A stretch of DNA of 28,581 nt. It comes from DASSUW01 sp035717845. GTDB lineage: Bacteria; Actinomycetota; Thermoleophilia; Solirubrobacterales; Solirubrobacteraceae. Below the pieces are notes generated by a model. It saw nothing but the letters and a program-made list of their open reading frames with translations, was not told where the DNA came from and did not search any database. Both the position numbers and the translations under genes were made by a program. This document shows positions 5,894 to 13,828 of the stretch, one piece after another; position 1 is the first letter of the stretch, and each line of letters starts with the position of its first letter. The stretch is taken from NCBI GenBank assembly GCA_035717845.1, contig DASTIC010000047.1:1-28581 (forward strand). The letters are read 5' to 3'.

Positions 5894-6964
5894 TCAGCTC
5901 AGTTCGTCCATCACGCGGCGAAGCCGCTCTGTCGCGCCCGTGGTGCCGAGCACGACGCCGGCTGCGGCGGCGAGGAGCGCGAGGGCGGCGAACAGCAGCA
6001 GCGAGACGCCGCCGGGTGCCGGGATGTCCGGGATGGAGATGGCAGGTTCCGGCTTCGGGGGGAGCGCGGGAGCGGCGCGTGGCTGCGGCACGTCGGCGAG
6101 CGCGGCGGTGAGCGCCGCCTCCGACCGCTTGATCCTCTGGCGGGCCGCGATGAAGCGGTTGCGCCAGCGGTTCGACGCGGCGCGCGCGAGCGCGCTGTAC
6201 GCGGTCGCGGTGTCGGCCAGGCTCGCGAGCAGCCGCCGCCCCGCCGTGCCCGCCGATGTACGGAGTGCGTCCGCCGCGGCGGCGTGGTCGGTGCTCAGCC
6301 GGCCGGCGAGGCGGCCCTGGCGCCAGAGTGCGTTGGCGTCGGCGAGCGCGGCGCGGTGCGCGCGGCGGTTGCGGTCGAGCCGCTCGACCACGACGGGAAG
6401 CCGGAGCCCGAGGGCGAGGGAATCCGACGGGACGAGCGTCGTCGCACCCGGCACTCCGGCGGCCTCGACGTCCTTCGTGCACTCGTTGCCGGCGGGACAG
6501 CCGATCGCCAGCACGCCGGCCGTCGTCGTGAGGACCGTCAGGTCCAGCCGCTCGCTCCCGGCTGCGCGATAGAGCCACGCCGGATGACCCCCGAGGCGTG
6601 TGGCGTCCGGCGGTGATGTGGAGCGGAGCACATCCGCGCTGAGCGCGGGCGGCAGCAGCGACGCGTCGGTCACCGGACCGAACTCGGCGACGATCGGCGT
6701 CGAGGCGCGGCCCGCCGGCGCGAAGGCGACCGCTCGCTCCGGGTCGAGCCCCGCCACGCCCGAGCGCTCGAGCGGGATCGAGCGCCACCCGGCGGGAACG
6801 ACGAGCTTCGCCGCTCCCACCTCGACCGCGCGAGGAGGAGGCGGCGGCGCAGCGGGCTCCTCCGGCTCCGCGAGCCGGCTGCCGGCCCACGAGCCGGCGG
6901 CGATCGCGAGCGCAGCGGCGGCGACGACCGCGACAGCGAAGCGGACGGCCCTTCCGCCGGTCAC
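5894..6964 (-). CDS. hypothetical envelope protein with two membrane segments
   Basis: The 356-residue product has an N-terminal membrane segment (about 8-29), a Pro-rich stretch (EEPAAPPPPPR), an exported middle domain of about 270 residues, and a C-terminal membrane segment (about 318-341) ahead of a short basic tail. The middle part has a beta-rich first half (VEVGAAKLVVPAGWRSIPLE, APAGRASTPIVAEFG) and a helical second half rich in Arg and Ala. Two cysteines in GCPAGNECTKD may form a disulfide. No catalytic motif is recognised. The start is GTG at 6964, overlapping the TGA of the preceding gene (GTGA), so it is translated with it. Last gene of a three-gene chain; function unknown. Confidence 0.82.
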   Translation of the reverse strand: MTGGRAVRFAVAVVAAAALAIAAGSWAGSRLAEPEEPAAPPPPPRAVEVGAAKLVVPAGWRSIPLERSGVAGLDPERAVAFAPAGRASTPIVAEFGPVTDASLLPPALSADVLRSTSPPDATRLGGHPAWLYRAAGSERLDLTVLTTTAGVLAIGCPAGNECTKDVEAAGVPGATTLVPSDSLALGLRLPVVVERLDRNRRAHRAALADANALWRQGRLAGRLSTDHAAAADALRTSAGTAGRRLLASLADTATAYSALARAASNRWRNRFIAARQRIKRSEAALTAALADVPQPRAAPALPPKPEPAISIPDIPAPGGVSLLLFAALALLAAAAGVVLGTTGATERLRRVMDELS

Positions 6965-7434
6965 GGCGATCCCGAGGAGTCGAAGCCTCCGAGCGAGTCG
7001 AACGTCTCGGCCGGAGCCGGAGCCGGAGCCGGAGCGGGAGCAGGGGCCGGAGCTGGGGCCGGAGCCGGAGCGGGCGCCGGCGCCGGAGCCGGGGCAGCGG
7101 CCGCGGGCTCAGACGGCATGCTCGTCGGAACGACCGGCTCGGAGACCATCACCGGCGGGGCCAGGCGCGGAGCGCGCCGCGGCGGCGGCGCTGGGGGCGG
7201 CTCCGGCAACCCGGCCACGGCACCCAGGCGCCCTGGCTCCGGGATGGCGGCCGAGGACTCCTCACCGACGATCACCGCGTCGGGCACGGACCGAGGCGTC
7301 GGCGGCACGTCCTCACCGGCGGAGGCGGCGGCGACACCGAACGCGACGCCGAAGGCGACGACGGTCGCGGCGCCCAGGACGCGCCGGCGAGCCCGCAGTC
7401 GGCGTCCCGGGTCGTCGCGCGGCCCCGCGCTCAT
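6961..7434 (-). CDS. secreted Pro/Ala-repeat protein
   Basis: The product has 157 residues. A basic N-terminus (RRLRARRR) and hydrophobic stretch VLGAATVVAFGVAFGVAAAS (about 20-39) form a signal peptide or anchor. After it comes a Pro-rich region and then an uninterrupted Pro-Ala alternation of about 15 units, followed by the tail ETFDSLGGFDSSGSP. Such rigid repeats usually span the cell wall or act as spacers. ATG 7434 was chosen because it overlaps the upstream stop as ATGA; the open frame extends further left in the protein, but that part is antisense-like and overlaps the upstream gene. Its TGA overlaps the GTG of the next gene. Probably works with both neighbours at the envelope. Confidence 0.8.
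   Translation of the reverse strand: MSAGPRDDPGRRLRARRRVLGAATVVAFGVAFGVAAASAGEDVPPTPRSVPDAVIVGEESSAAIPEPGRLGAVAGLPEPPPAPPPRRAPRLAPPVMVSEPVVPTSMPSEPAAAAPAPAPAPAPAPAPAPAPAPAPAPAPAPAETFDSLGGFDSSGSP
7009..7098 (-). repeat. imperfect GGAGCC hexanucleotide repeat encoding Pro-Ala
   Basis: The plus strand shows consecutive GGAGCC, GGAGCG, GGGGCC and GGCGCC units, about 15 in all, which encode the Pro-Ala track of the gene on the minus strand. Runs of identical hexamers (7012-7032) are liable to slip in replication in multiples of six, changing the length without a frameshift. Confidence 0.85.
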
Positions 7435-8312
7435 GTCGCGGGGCAGGCAGCCGGCTGATTCTTGCCGGGATAGGAGCAGCGATCGACCCGTCGCGGCGGA
7501 GCGCCGCGCCGGATGGTGATCGTCGTCCACTTGCCGATCCGCTGCGGCTTGCGCACGACGATGTTCAGCCGCGTGCCGGCCCGCAGGTGCCGCTCGAACG
7601 CGCGCAGCCGTCCGAGCTGCGCCGCCCGCGCGAAGCGGCGGACGGGGCACGAGGCGCCGCTGCACCGCGCGGCGATCGAGGCTCCGCGCGGCGCGCGCAC
7701 GGTGAGCCGCGTGATCTCGGCGCCCGAGGCCGTCAGCCGGCCGCTGATCCGCACGACGGGGAACGGCTTCATCACGCGCAGGTTCGCAGCACCGGCGGGC
7801 GCTGACGTGGTCACTTGATTCGCCGGCGGGTCGAACGACTTGGGATCAGCCGGATCACCCCACGGGTCTTCGTGCACAGGGTCCCCCGGCTCCGGTTCCG
7901 GCTCCGCGGTCTCCTCAACGGGCGGAGGCGGCGCGGTCATCGGCTGCACGACGCTCGTGGGCTTCGAGCGCTTGGCGATCACGCCGTGGGGGCTGGTCAG
8001 GATCAGCCGTACGCGCAGCACGAACCCCACGTCGGCGGCGGTGAGCACGTAGGTGGGCGCGGTTGCGCCCTGGATCACGGTGCACTTCGGGTCGACGACC
8101 GTGCAGCGCTGCCATTTCCAGGCGGGCGTCGCCTGGCCGCCGGTCCACTCGGCGATGGCGGTGAGCGTCTGCCCCTCCTGCGGCACGCCGCTGATAAGCG
8201 GTCCCTTGGTGATCTGGTGGGCACCGGCCGCGGCGGGTGCCAGCAATGTGAGACTGAGTGCGGCAGCCGTCGCGATAACCGCGGCCAGACCCCTCCGTGC
8301 GGTTCCCTCCAT
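7431..8312 (-). CDS. secreted protein with Ig-like and basic C-terminal domains
   Basis: The 293-residue product has a clear signal peptide (residues 1-31, ending APAAAGA). Residues about 35-125 form a domain of the type ISGVPQEGQTLTA..W..WQRC..A..YVLTAADVG, an Ig-like fold common in repeated surface proteins of Thermoleophilia. A Pro/Glu-rich linker (PVEETAEPEPEPGDPVHEDP) follows. The end (about 180-293) contains ISGRLTASGAEITRLTVRAP, paired cysteines (ARCSGASCPVRR), FERHLRAGTRLNIVV and IGKWTTITIRRG...RCSYPGK, a basic beta domain that I associate with Solirubrobacterales secreted proteins. It may bind cell-wall polymers. It heads the three-gene chain; its TGA overlaps the next ATG (ATGA). 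No ribosome site is seen before the ATG, so leaderless or distal initiation is possible. Confidence 0.85.
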   Translation of the reverse strand: MEGTARRGLAAVIATAAALSLTLLAPAAAGAHQITKGPLISGVPQEGQTLTAIAEWTGGQATPAWKWQRCTVVDPKCTVIQGATAPTYVLTAADVGFVLRVRLILTSPHGVIAKRSKPTSVVQPMTAPPPPVEETAEPEPEPGDPVHEDPWGDPADPKSFDPPANQVTTSAPAGAANLRVMKPFPVVRISGRLTASGAEITRLTVRAPRGASIAARCSGASCPVRRFARAAQLGRLRAFERHLRAGTRLNIVVRKPQRIGKWTTITIRRGAPPRRVDRCSYPGKNQPAACPAT

Positions 8313-8393
8313 AGTCGAGCCATGGTCGGCCTCCGCGCGCGAAGCGTCCAGTCCCTGAGCCTGGCCGTACGACCAGACCGGATTCTGGAGCGC

Positions 8394-8948
8394 CTAGGTT
8401 TGAGCCTGGGCGCGCAGGGCGGCCTTGTGCGCCCGCTTGCCCGCCTGGTACTCGGCGAGCGCCTCCCGCGAGTCCACGTCGCCCAGCGTCGGATGCTCAG
8501 GGACCAGCGGCTCGGCGAGCTCGACGCCGAACCGCTTCGCCAGCACCGCCCCGAGCGCCTTGATCTTCATCTCGCCGAAGCCGGGCAGCGCCGCGAGGTT
8601 GGCGCGGAGCTCCTCCGACGTCTGCGCGTCGCCCCACACGCGGCCGGCGTCGCCGTCGTAGCGCTCCGCGATGTGCGCGGCGAGGGCCTGGACGCGCTTC
8701 GCCATCGAGCCGGGGAAGCGATGGATCGCCGGCCGCTCGCGGAACAGGGGCTCGAGGTCGGTCGCGGCGAGCTGACCCGCATCGAGGGCGCCGAGCCGGT
8801 CACGGATCTCCAGCGGCCCCGAGAACGCCTTCTGGACCGTGACCTGCTGGTCGAGGACGAAGCCCACCAGCAGGGCGAGCGGATCTCGGGCGATCAGCTC
8901 GTTCGCCTCGTCGGAGTCGGTGAAGTGGAGGCGCTCGGGCTCGGCCAT
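8394..8948 (-). CDS. HhH-GPD family base-excision DNA glycosylase-like protein
   Basis: The 184-residue product matches the short actinobacterial HhH-GPD family: DPLALLVGFVLDQQVTVQKA at 22-41, GPLEIRDRLG, FRERPAIHRFPGSMAKRVQAL and the helix-hairpin-helix LAALPGFGEMKIKALGAVLAKRFG (about 118-141). HhH-GPD proteins remove damaged or mismatched bases through a catalytic Asp after the hairpin. Here the region after the hairpin lacks an obvious Asp at the usual place, so glycosylase activity is uncertain. There is no Cys cluster for a 4Fe-4S centre. ATG 8948 is preferred, with GAGG a few bases upstream; an in-frame ATG lies seven codons earlier. The long open frame continuing rightward is antisense to phoD and not real. 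Transcribed ahead of the envelope chain, 81 bp away. Confidence 0.88.
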   Translation of the reverse strand: MAEPERLHFTDSDEANELIARDPLALLVGFVLDQQVTVQKAFSGPLEIRDRLGALDAGQLAATDLEPLFRERPAIHRFPGSMAKRVQALAAHIAERYDGDAGRVWGDAQTSEELRANLAALPGFGEMKIKALGAVLAKRFGVELAEPLVPEHPTLGDVDSREALAEYQAGKRAHKAALRAQAQT

Positions 8949-9023
8949 GCTCGCCTCACAGCCTGTCATACCGTGACATCGACCCGTCGCGAGCGCGGGC
9001 GGCAACCTGGGTAGGACCGCGCC

Positions 9024-10475
9024 ATGTTCCCAGCGTTCCCCTTCTCGCTCGGTGTCGCCTCCGGTGCCCCGCGGCCGACGGGCGTCGTGCTGTGGACGCG
9101 GCTGGCGCCGGACCCCCTGAACGGGGGCGGGCTCGGGCCGGAGAGCATCCCCGTCCGGTGGGAGGTCGCGCACGACGAGCAGTTCTCCCGGCTGGCGCGG
9201 TCGGGCAGCGTCGACGCCGTGGCCGCCGACGCCCACAGCGTCCACGTGGAGGTCCCGGGGCTCGAGCCGGACCGCTGGTACTTCTTCCGCTTCATGGCCG
9301 GGAGCGAGGTGAGCCCGACGGGCCGCACCCATACGGCTCCGGCCGCCACGGCGACACCCGAACGCCTGCGCTTCGCGTTCGCCTCCTGCCACAACTTCGA
9401 GCACGGCTTCTACGCCGCGCACCGTCACGCGGCCGACGAGGAGCTCGACCTCATGGTCTTCCTCGGCGACTACATCTACGAGTCGAGCTCCGCCATCGAG
9501 CGGCCCCGCGCCCACGTCGGCGGCGAGGCACGAACGCTCGACGAGTACCGGATCCGCCACGCGCAGTACAAGACCGACCCGGATCTCCAGCAGCTCCACG
9601 CCGCCGTGCCCTGGCTGGTCACCTGGGACGACCACGAGGTCGACAACAACTACGCGCGCGACCGCTCGGAGAGCCTCGACCCCCAGTTCCTGCGCCGCCG
9701 CGCGGCCGCCTACCGCGCCTACTTCGAGCACATGCCGTTGCCGGAGACGGCCCGGCCCGTCGGCGGCGCGATGCTGCTCCGCGCCCGCTTCGACATCGGC
9801 ACCCTGGCGCGCTTCCACGTCCTCGACGGCCGGCAGTTCCGCACGCCGCAGGCGTGCCCGCGGCCCGGCCGCGGCGGCTCGCGGCTCGTCGACCGCCGCT
9901 GCCGGGAGCTGTTCGCGCCAGGCCGCACGATGCTCGGCATGGCGCAGGAGCGCTGGCTCGAGAACGGCCTGCGCGCCGTCCCGGGCCGGTGGAACCTCCT
10001 CGCCCAGCAGACCGTGGTCGCGCGCACGGCCAGGCTCTTCAGCGGCCGCCGCCGCTGGGGCACGGACAGCTGGGACGGCTACCACGCGGCCCGCCGGCGG
10101 CTCCTCGATGCGCTCGACGAGCACCGCGTCCGCAGCTGCGTGGTGCTGACCGGGGACGTGCACGCGAACCTGGTGTGCGACCTCAAGCTGCGGTTCGGCG
10201 AGGCCCGGAGCCCGGTCGTGGCCACCGAGCTCTGCGGAACGTCGGTCTCCTCCGTGGGCCCTCCGCAGAGCCGGATGGACGCCATCCGAGCCGACAACTC
10301 GCACGTGCGCTACGCCGACAGCACGCAACGCGGATATGTCGTCGTCGACCTCACGCGCGACCAGTGCGTAGCGCGGTTCCGGGTCCTCGACGACGCGACC
10401 GACCCGGCCGCCGCGGTGAGCACCCAGGCGACGTTCGCGATCCAGGCCGGCCGGCCCGGCGCCCAGCGCGTCTGA
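9024..10475 (+). CDS. PhoD-like metallophosphatase lacking an export signal
   Basis: The 483-residue product has a PhoD N-terminal fibronectin-like domain (residues about 5-105: FPFSLGVASGAPRPTGVVLW, then YFFRF) and a metallophosphatase domain: FASCHNFEHGFY with C122, FLGDYIYE with D149, TWDDHEVDNNY with D202, D203, H204 and N208, and LTGDVHANL near residue 375. PhoD enzymes use Fe3+ and Ca2+ to hydrolyse phosphomonoesters and diesters, and are normally exported by Tat. Here an in-frame TAG at 9012-9014 rules out an upstream signal peptide, and ATG 9024 follows a TAGGA ribosome site. The enzyme is therefore predicted cytoplasmic unless it uses an unusual route. It converges with the GGDEF-EAL gene, the stops being 1 bp apart. 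Confidence 0.92.
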   Translation: MFPAFPFSLGVASGAPRPTGVVLWTRLAPDPLNGGGLGPESIPVRWEVAHDEQFSRLARSGSVDAVAADAHSVHVEVPGLEPDRWYFFRFMAGSEVSPTGRTHTAPAATATPERLRFAFASCHNFEHGFYAAHRHAADEELDLMVFLGDYIYESSSAIERPRAHVGGEARTLDEYRIRHAQYKTDPDLQQLHAAVPWLVTWDDHEVDNNYARDRSESLDPQFLRRRAAAYRAYFEHMPLPETARPVGGAMLLRARFDIGTLARFHVLDGRQFRTPQACPRPGRGGSRLVDRRCRELFAPGRTMLGMAQERWLENGLRAVPGRWNLLAQQTVVARTARLFSGRRRWGTDSWDGYHAARRRLLDALDEHRVRSCVVLTGDVHANLVCDLKLRFGEARSPVVATELCGTSVSSVGPPQSRMDAIRADNSHVRYADSTQRGYVVVDLTRDQCVARFRVLDDATDPAAAVSTQATFAIQAGRPGAQRV

Positions 10476-10476
10476 G

Positions 10477-12507
10477 CTACCTTCGCTGCGCGGCCCACAC
10501 CCGGGGGTCGGGCGTGCCCGGCCGCTCCTGCGCGAGCCGCTGGAGCCAGGCGGTCAGCTCCCCGGCCGGCATCGGGCGGCCGAGCAGGTGGCCCTGCGCC
10601 TCGTCGCAGCCCCAGCCGGCCAGCGCCTGCCATGCCGCGAGGTCCTCGACGCCCTCGGCGACCACGCCCATCCCGAGCCGGCGCCCGAGCTCGACCAGCG
10701 AGCGCGCGATCGCCGCGTCGTGCTCGTCCTCGCTCAGCCGCATCACGAACCCGCGGTCGATCTTGAGCGTGTCGAGCTTGAGCCGCTTCAGGTGCGACAG
10801 CGCGGCGTGGCCGGCGCCGAAGTCGTCGAGCGCCGTCCGCGCGCCGGTCGCGCGCAGCCCGTCGAGCACGTCCGCGGTCCGCTCGACGTCGGCCATCACC
10901 ACGTCCTCGGAGACCTCGAGGACGAGCTGCTCGGGCGGGAACTCGCGCACCTCCAGCAGCCGCTCGACCTCCGACGGCAGCCCGAGGTCGAGCAGGTCGG
11001 CCGGGCCGAGGTTGACCGCCACCGTGAGGTCGAAGCCGCGGCGGCGGCGCTCCCCGATCTCCTCGAGCGCGCGGTCGAGCACGAAGCTCGTCAGCGCGCG
11101 CGTGAGCCCGCTCTGCTCGACCAGCGGCAGGAAGTGCACCGGGCCGAGCAGCCCGCGGTCGGGGTGGTCCCAGCGCACGAGCGCCTCGACGCCGGTGATC
11201 GCGCCCGATCGCAGGTCCGCCTTAGGCTGGTAGTGGAGGACGAGCTGCCCGGCCTGGAGGGCGCTGTGCAGCTCGCCGATCAGCAGCAGCCGGTCGCGGC
11301 TGTGGCGGTCGCGGGCGGCGAGGTAGACCTCGTGGCCCGTGCGCATGCGCTTGGCCTCGTACATCGCCACGTCGGCGCGCTGGAGCAGCCCCAGCGCGTC
11401 GCGCGAATGCTGCGGGAAGAGCGCGATGCCGACGCTGGCATCGACGTGCACGCGGATGCCGCCGACGGCGAACGATCGCTCGAGCGCGGCCCGCAGCCGC
11501 AGCCCCGCGGCGCTCGCGGTCGCCTCGTCGCCCGGCGCCAGCACGACCGCGAACTCGTCGCCGCCGAGCCGGGCCAGCGTGTCCTGCTCGCGCAGGATCT
11601 GCGCCAGGCGCGGCCCGATCTGCCGCAGCACCTCGTCCCCCGCCGAGTGGCCGAGCGTGTCGTTGAGCTCCTTGAAGCCGTCGAGGTCGACGAGCAGCAG
11701 CGCCAGCGTCCCGTCCCGCGCCGACGTCGACTCGATCGCCGCGTCGAGCCGGTCGACGAGGTGGCGCCGGTTGCCAAGCCCCGTGAGGTCGTCGGTCACC
11801 GCCTGGCGGTGGCTCTCGCGCAGGCGGTCGGTGACCGTCAGCCCGGCGCGGGCCATCCCGGCGAGCACGGTGGCGATGGCGAGCCCGACCGCGACCGCCT
11901 CGAGCTCGGTGAACTGGCCCACGCCGAGCAGGACGAGCGCGGCGAAGGCGCCGAGCAGGATCGCGGTGAGCACGACGCGGCTGAACTCGGGTCCCTGCTC
12001 GGCCGGTGGCTCGCGCAGCCAGACCGAGCCGGCCAGCCCGAAGGCGGCGAGCGGCGCCCCGACCGGACCGGCCGCCAGCCCACCGAGTCCCCCGACGGCC
12101 ACCGGCAGCGCCCATCCCGGCTGCCAGCGGCTGAGGGCCAGCGCGCCGACCGCGCCTCCGCCCGCCACCGCCGGCGCGGCGTCGCCGCCGAGGGCGACGA
12201 TGAGGGCCGCGACCGCCGTGCCGCCCAGCGCCGCGTCCAGCCACGAGAGCAGCGTGACCGCCGGCATGCGCTGGAGCACCAGCCCGGCGGCTCCCACCGT
12301 CGCGAGCGCGCACGCGATGACCAGGCCGTCCTCGAAGACGGCCGCGACCAGCGCCGCCGCGAACGCGAACCGAGCCACCGAGCGGCCCCGCCGGACGGCC
12401 GCCGCCACGCACGCCACGGCGCCTCCGAGCAGCACCACCCCGCTGGCGACGTCGACGAGCACCGACCAATCGTGCCGGAAATGGCCGGGGAGTAGCATCA
12501 CCCTCAA
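10477..12507 (-). CDS. membrane GGDEF-EAL c-di-GMP enzyme
   Basis: The 676-residue product has about six to eight membrane segments in residues 12-220, then a GGDEF domain and an EAL domain. The cyclase site is intact (G315-G316-D317-E318-F319), with DLDGFKELND upstream and an inhibitory RxxD site (R306-D309) five residues before it. The EAL site is intact too: E441-A442-L443, N499, E531/E534, D561-D562, K582, E618 and Q638. It can therefore in principle both make and hydrolyse c-di-GMP, with product inhibition of synthesis. The membrane part resembles MASE-like sensors but has no named signature. The start is uncertain: TTG 12507, GTG 12501 or ATG 12498 are in frame, none with a well-placed Shine-Dalgarno. 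It starts only 11-20 bp from the divergent nfeD-like gene, so promoters must overlap. Confidence 0.93.
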   Translation of the reverse strand: MRVMLLPGHFRHDWSVLVDVASGVVLLGGAVACVAAAVRRGRSVARFAFAAALVAAVFEDGLVIACALATVGAAGLVLQRMPAVTLLSWLDAALGGTAVAALIVALGGDAAPAVAGGGAVGALALSRWQPGWALPVAVGGLGGLAAGPVGAPLAAFGLAGSVWLREPPAEQGPEFSRVVLTAILLGAFAALVLLGVGQFTELEAVAVGLAIATVLAGMARAGLTVTDRLRESHRQAVTDDLTGLGNRRHLVDRLDAAIESTSARDGTLALLLVDLDGFKELNDTLGHSAGDEVLRQIGPRLAQILREQDTLARLGGDEFAVVLAPGDEATASAAGLRLRAALERSFAVGGIRVHVDASVGIALFPQHSRDALGLLQRADVAMYEAKRMRTGHEVYLAARDRHSRDRLLLIGELHSALQAGQLVLHYQPKADLRSGAITGVEALVRWDHPDRGLLGPVHFLPLVEQSGLTRALTSFVLDRALEEIGERRRRGFDLTVAVNLGPADLLDLGLPSEVERLLEVREFPPEQLVLEVSEDVVMADVERTADVLDGLRATGARTALDDFGAGHAALSHLKRLKLDTLKIDRGFVMRLSEDEHDAAIARSLVELGRRLGMGVVAEGVEDLAAWQALAGWGCDEAQGHLLGRPMPAGELTAWLQRLAQERPGTPDPRVWAAQRR

Positions 12508-12518
12508 GAACCCGAGCC

Positions 12519-12980
12519 ATGACCGCGCTGATCCTCGCGTCGCTGGTTACCGGTGCCTCGCTGCTCATCGCCGAGGCGCACCTGCCTTCCTACGGCCTGC
12601 TCGGGATCGCCGGAGTGCTCGCTCTCGCCCTTGGCGGCGTGCTGGCCGTCGAGGCCGCCGGAGGGAGCATGCTCGTGGCGGTCGCGCTCGTGCTGCCGGT
12701 CGCGCTCGTCGTCGCCGCCCTGGTGGCGGTCGCCGGCCGCAAGGCGCTGGCGGTGAGCCGTCGCCGGCCCACCAACGGGCTGGTCGGCCGGGTCGGCGTG
12801 GTCCGCCATCCGGTGGAGCCGGTCGGCGACGTGCTGGTCGCCGGGGAGTTGTGGCGTGCGCGCTGCTCGTGGGACGACGGCCAGCCGCCGCCGCGCGAGG
12901 GCGAGCACGTCGTCGTGGAGCGCGTCCACGGGCTGACGCTGTCGGTCCGCCGCGCCGAGGAATGGGAGCTGATGCCATGA
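12519..12980 (+). CDS. NfeD-like membrane protein
   Basis: The 153-residue product has three membrane segments (about 3-18, 25-45 and 50-72) followed by a cytoplasmic OB-fold domain (NGLVGRVGVVRHPVEPVGDV ... ELWRARCSWDD ... GEHVVVERVHGLTLSVRR). This is the short, protease-less NfeD type, which partners with stomatin-like slipins in membrane microdomains; the next gene is exactly such a slipin and starts inside this stop codon (ATGA). NfeD proteins are thought to act in membrane quality control, possibly as assembly partners of the SPFH cage. A TAGCAT box at 12493-12498 could be its -10. It is divergent from the GGDEF-EAL gene. Confidence 0.9.
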   Translation: MTALILASLVTGASLLIAEAHLPSYGLLGIAGVLALALGGVLAVEAAGGSMLVAVALVLPVALVVAALVAVAGRKALAVSRRRPTNGLVGRVGVVRHPVEPVGDVLVAGELWRARCSWDDGQPPPREGEHVVVERVHGLTLSVRRAEEWELMP

Positions 12981-13816
12981 ACGCCATCACGATCGCGCTG
13001 ATCCTCGTCGGGACGTTCCTCGCCGCGGCGGTGACGCTCGCGGCCTCCTCGATCCGGATCCTGCGGGAGTACGAGCGCGCCGTCGTCTTCCGGCTGGGCC
13101 GCCTGCTGGGGGAGAAGGGCCCGGGCCTGATCCTGCTCATCCCCGGCGTCGACCGGATGGTCCGCGTCGACCTGCGCACGGTCACGCTCAACATCCCGCC
13201 GCAGAACCTCATCACCAGCGACAACGTGCCGGCCAAGGTCAACGCGGTCTGCTACTTCCGCGTGATCGACGCCCCGCGCGCTGTGGTCGACGTCGAGCGC
13301 TTTCTCGTCGCCACCTCCCAGATCGCCCAGACCACGCTGCGCTCCGTGCTCGGCAAGGCCGACCTCGACATGCTCCTGTCCGAGCGCGAGCAGCTCAACG
13401 AGGCGCTCCAGCACATCATCGACGAGCACACCGACCCGTGGGGGATCAAGGTCACCACGGTCGAGATCAAGGACGTCGAGATCCCCACCGCGATGCAGCA
13501 CGCGATGGCGCTCGGCGCCCAGGCCGAGCGCGAGCGCCGGGCGAAGATCATCCACGCCGAGGGCGAGTTCCAGGCGTCCAAGCGCCTGCGCGACGCCGCC
13601 GACGTGATCGCCGGCAACCCGGCATCGCTCCAGCTGCGCTACCTCCAGACGCTGACCGAGATCGGCGCGACCCACAACTCCACGGTCGTCTTCCCGCTCC
13701 CGATCGACGTGGTCAAGCCGTTCATCGATGCGGCGGCGGCGCTCCAGCAGCCGGCGGCGGAGCCGCAGAAGGCGGTGGAGGGCAACGGGCAGGCGAAGCT
13801 GACGTCGCCTGCGTAA
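12977..13816 (+). CDS. slipin (stomatin/band-7 SPFH protein)
   Basis: The 279-residue product has an N-terminal membrane hairpin or segment (4-26), then an SPFH domain: IRILREYERAVVFRLGRLLG, GPGLILLIPGVDRMVRVDLR, ITSDNVPAKVNAVCYFRV and ERFLVATSQIAQTTLRSVLG, followed by a coiled-coil rich in Glu and Ala (AQAERERRAKIIHAEGEFQA) and a C-terminal LQTLTEIGATHNSTVVFPLP segment. All are hallmarks of prokaryotic slipins. SPFH proteins oligomerise into membrane-associated cages that shelter proteases or organise lipid domains. Translationally coupled to the nfeD-like gene by ATGA. It ends 12 bp from the convergent GH15 gene, and I see no clear terminator in that gap. Confidence 0.95.
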   Translation: MNAITIALILVGTFLAAAVTLAASSIRILREYERAVVFRLGRLLGEKGPGLILLIPGVDRMVRVDLRTVTLNIPPQNLITSDNVPAKVNAVCYFRVIDAPRAVVDVERFLVATSQIAQTTLRSVLGKADLDMLLSEREQLNEALQHIIDEHTDPWGIKVTTVEIKDVEIPTAMQHAMALGAQAERERRAKIIHAEGEFQASKRLRDAADVIAGNPASLQLRYLQTLTEIGATHNSTVVFPLPIDVVKPFIDAAAALQQPAAEPQKAVEGNGQAKLTSPA

Positions 13817-13828
13817 AGCGGCGGAAGC

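Noticed and set aside
8949..10328. Long N-terminal extension of the HhH-GPD frame to the right
   Set aside because: It is antisense to the phoD gene and has no family similarity; the family N-terminus is at ATG 8948.
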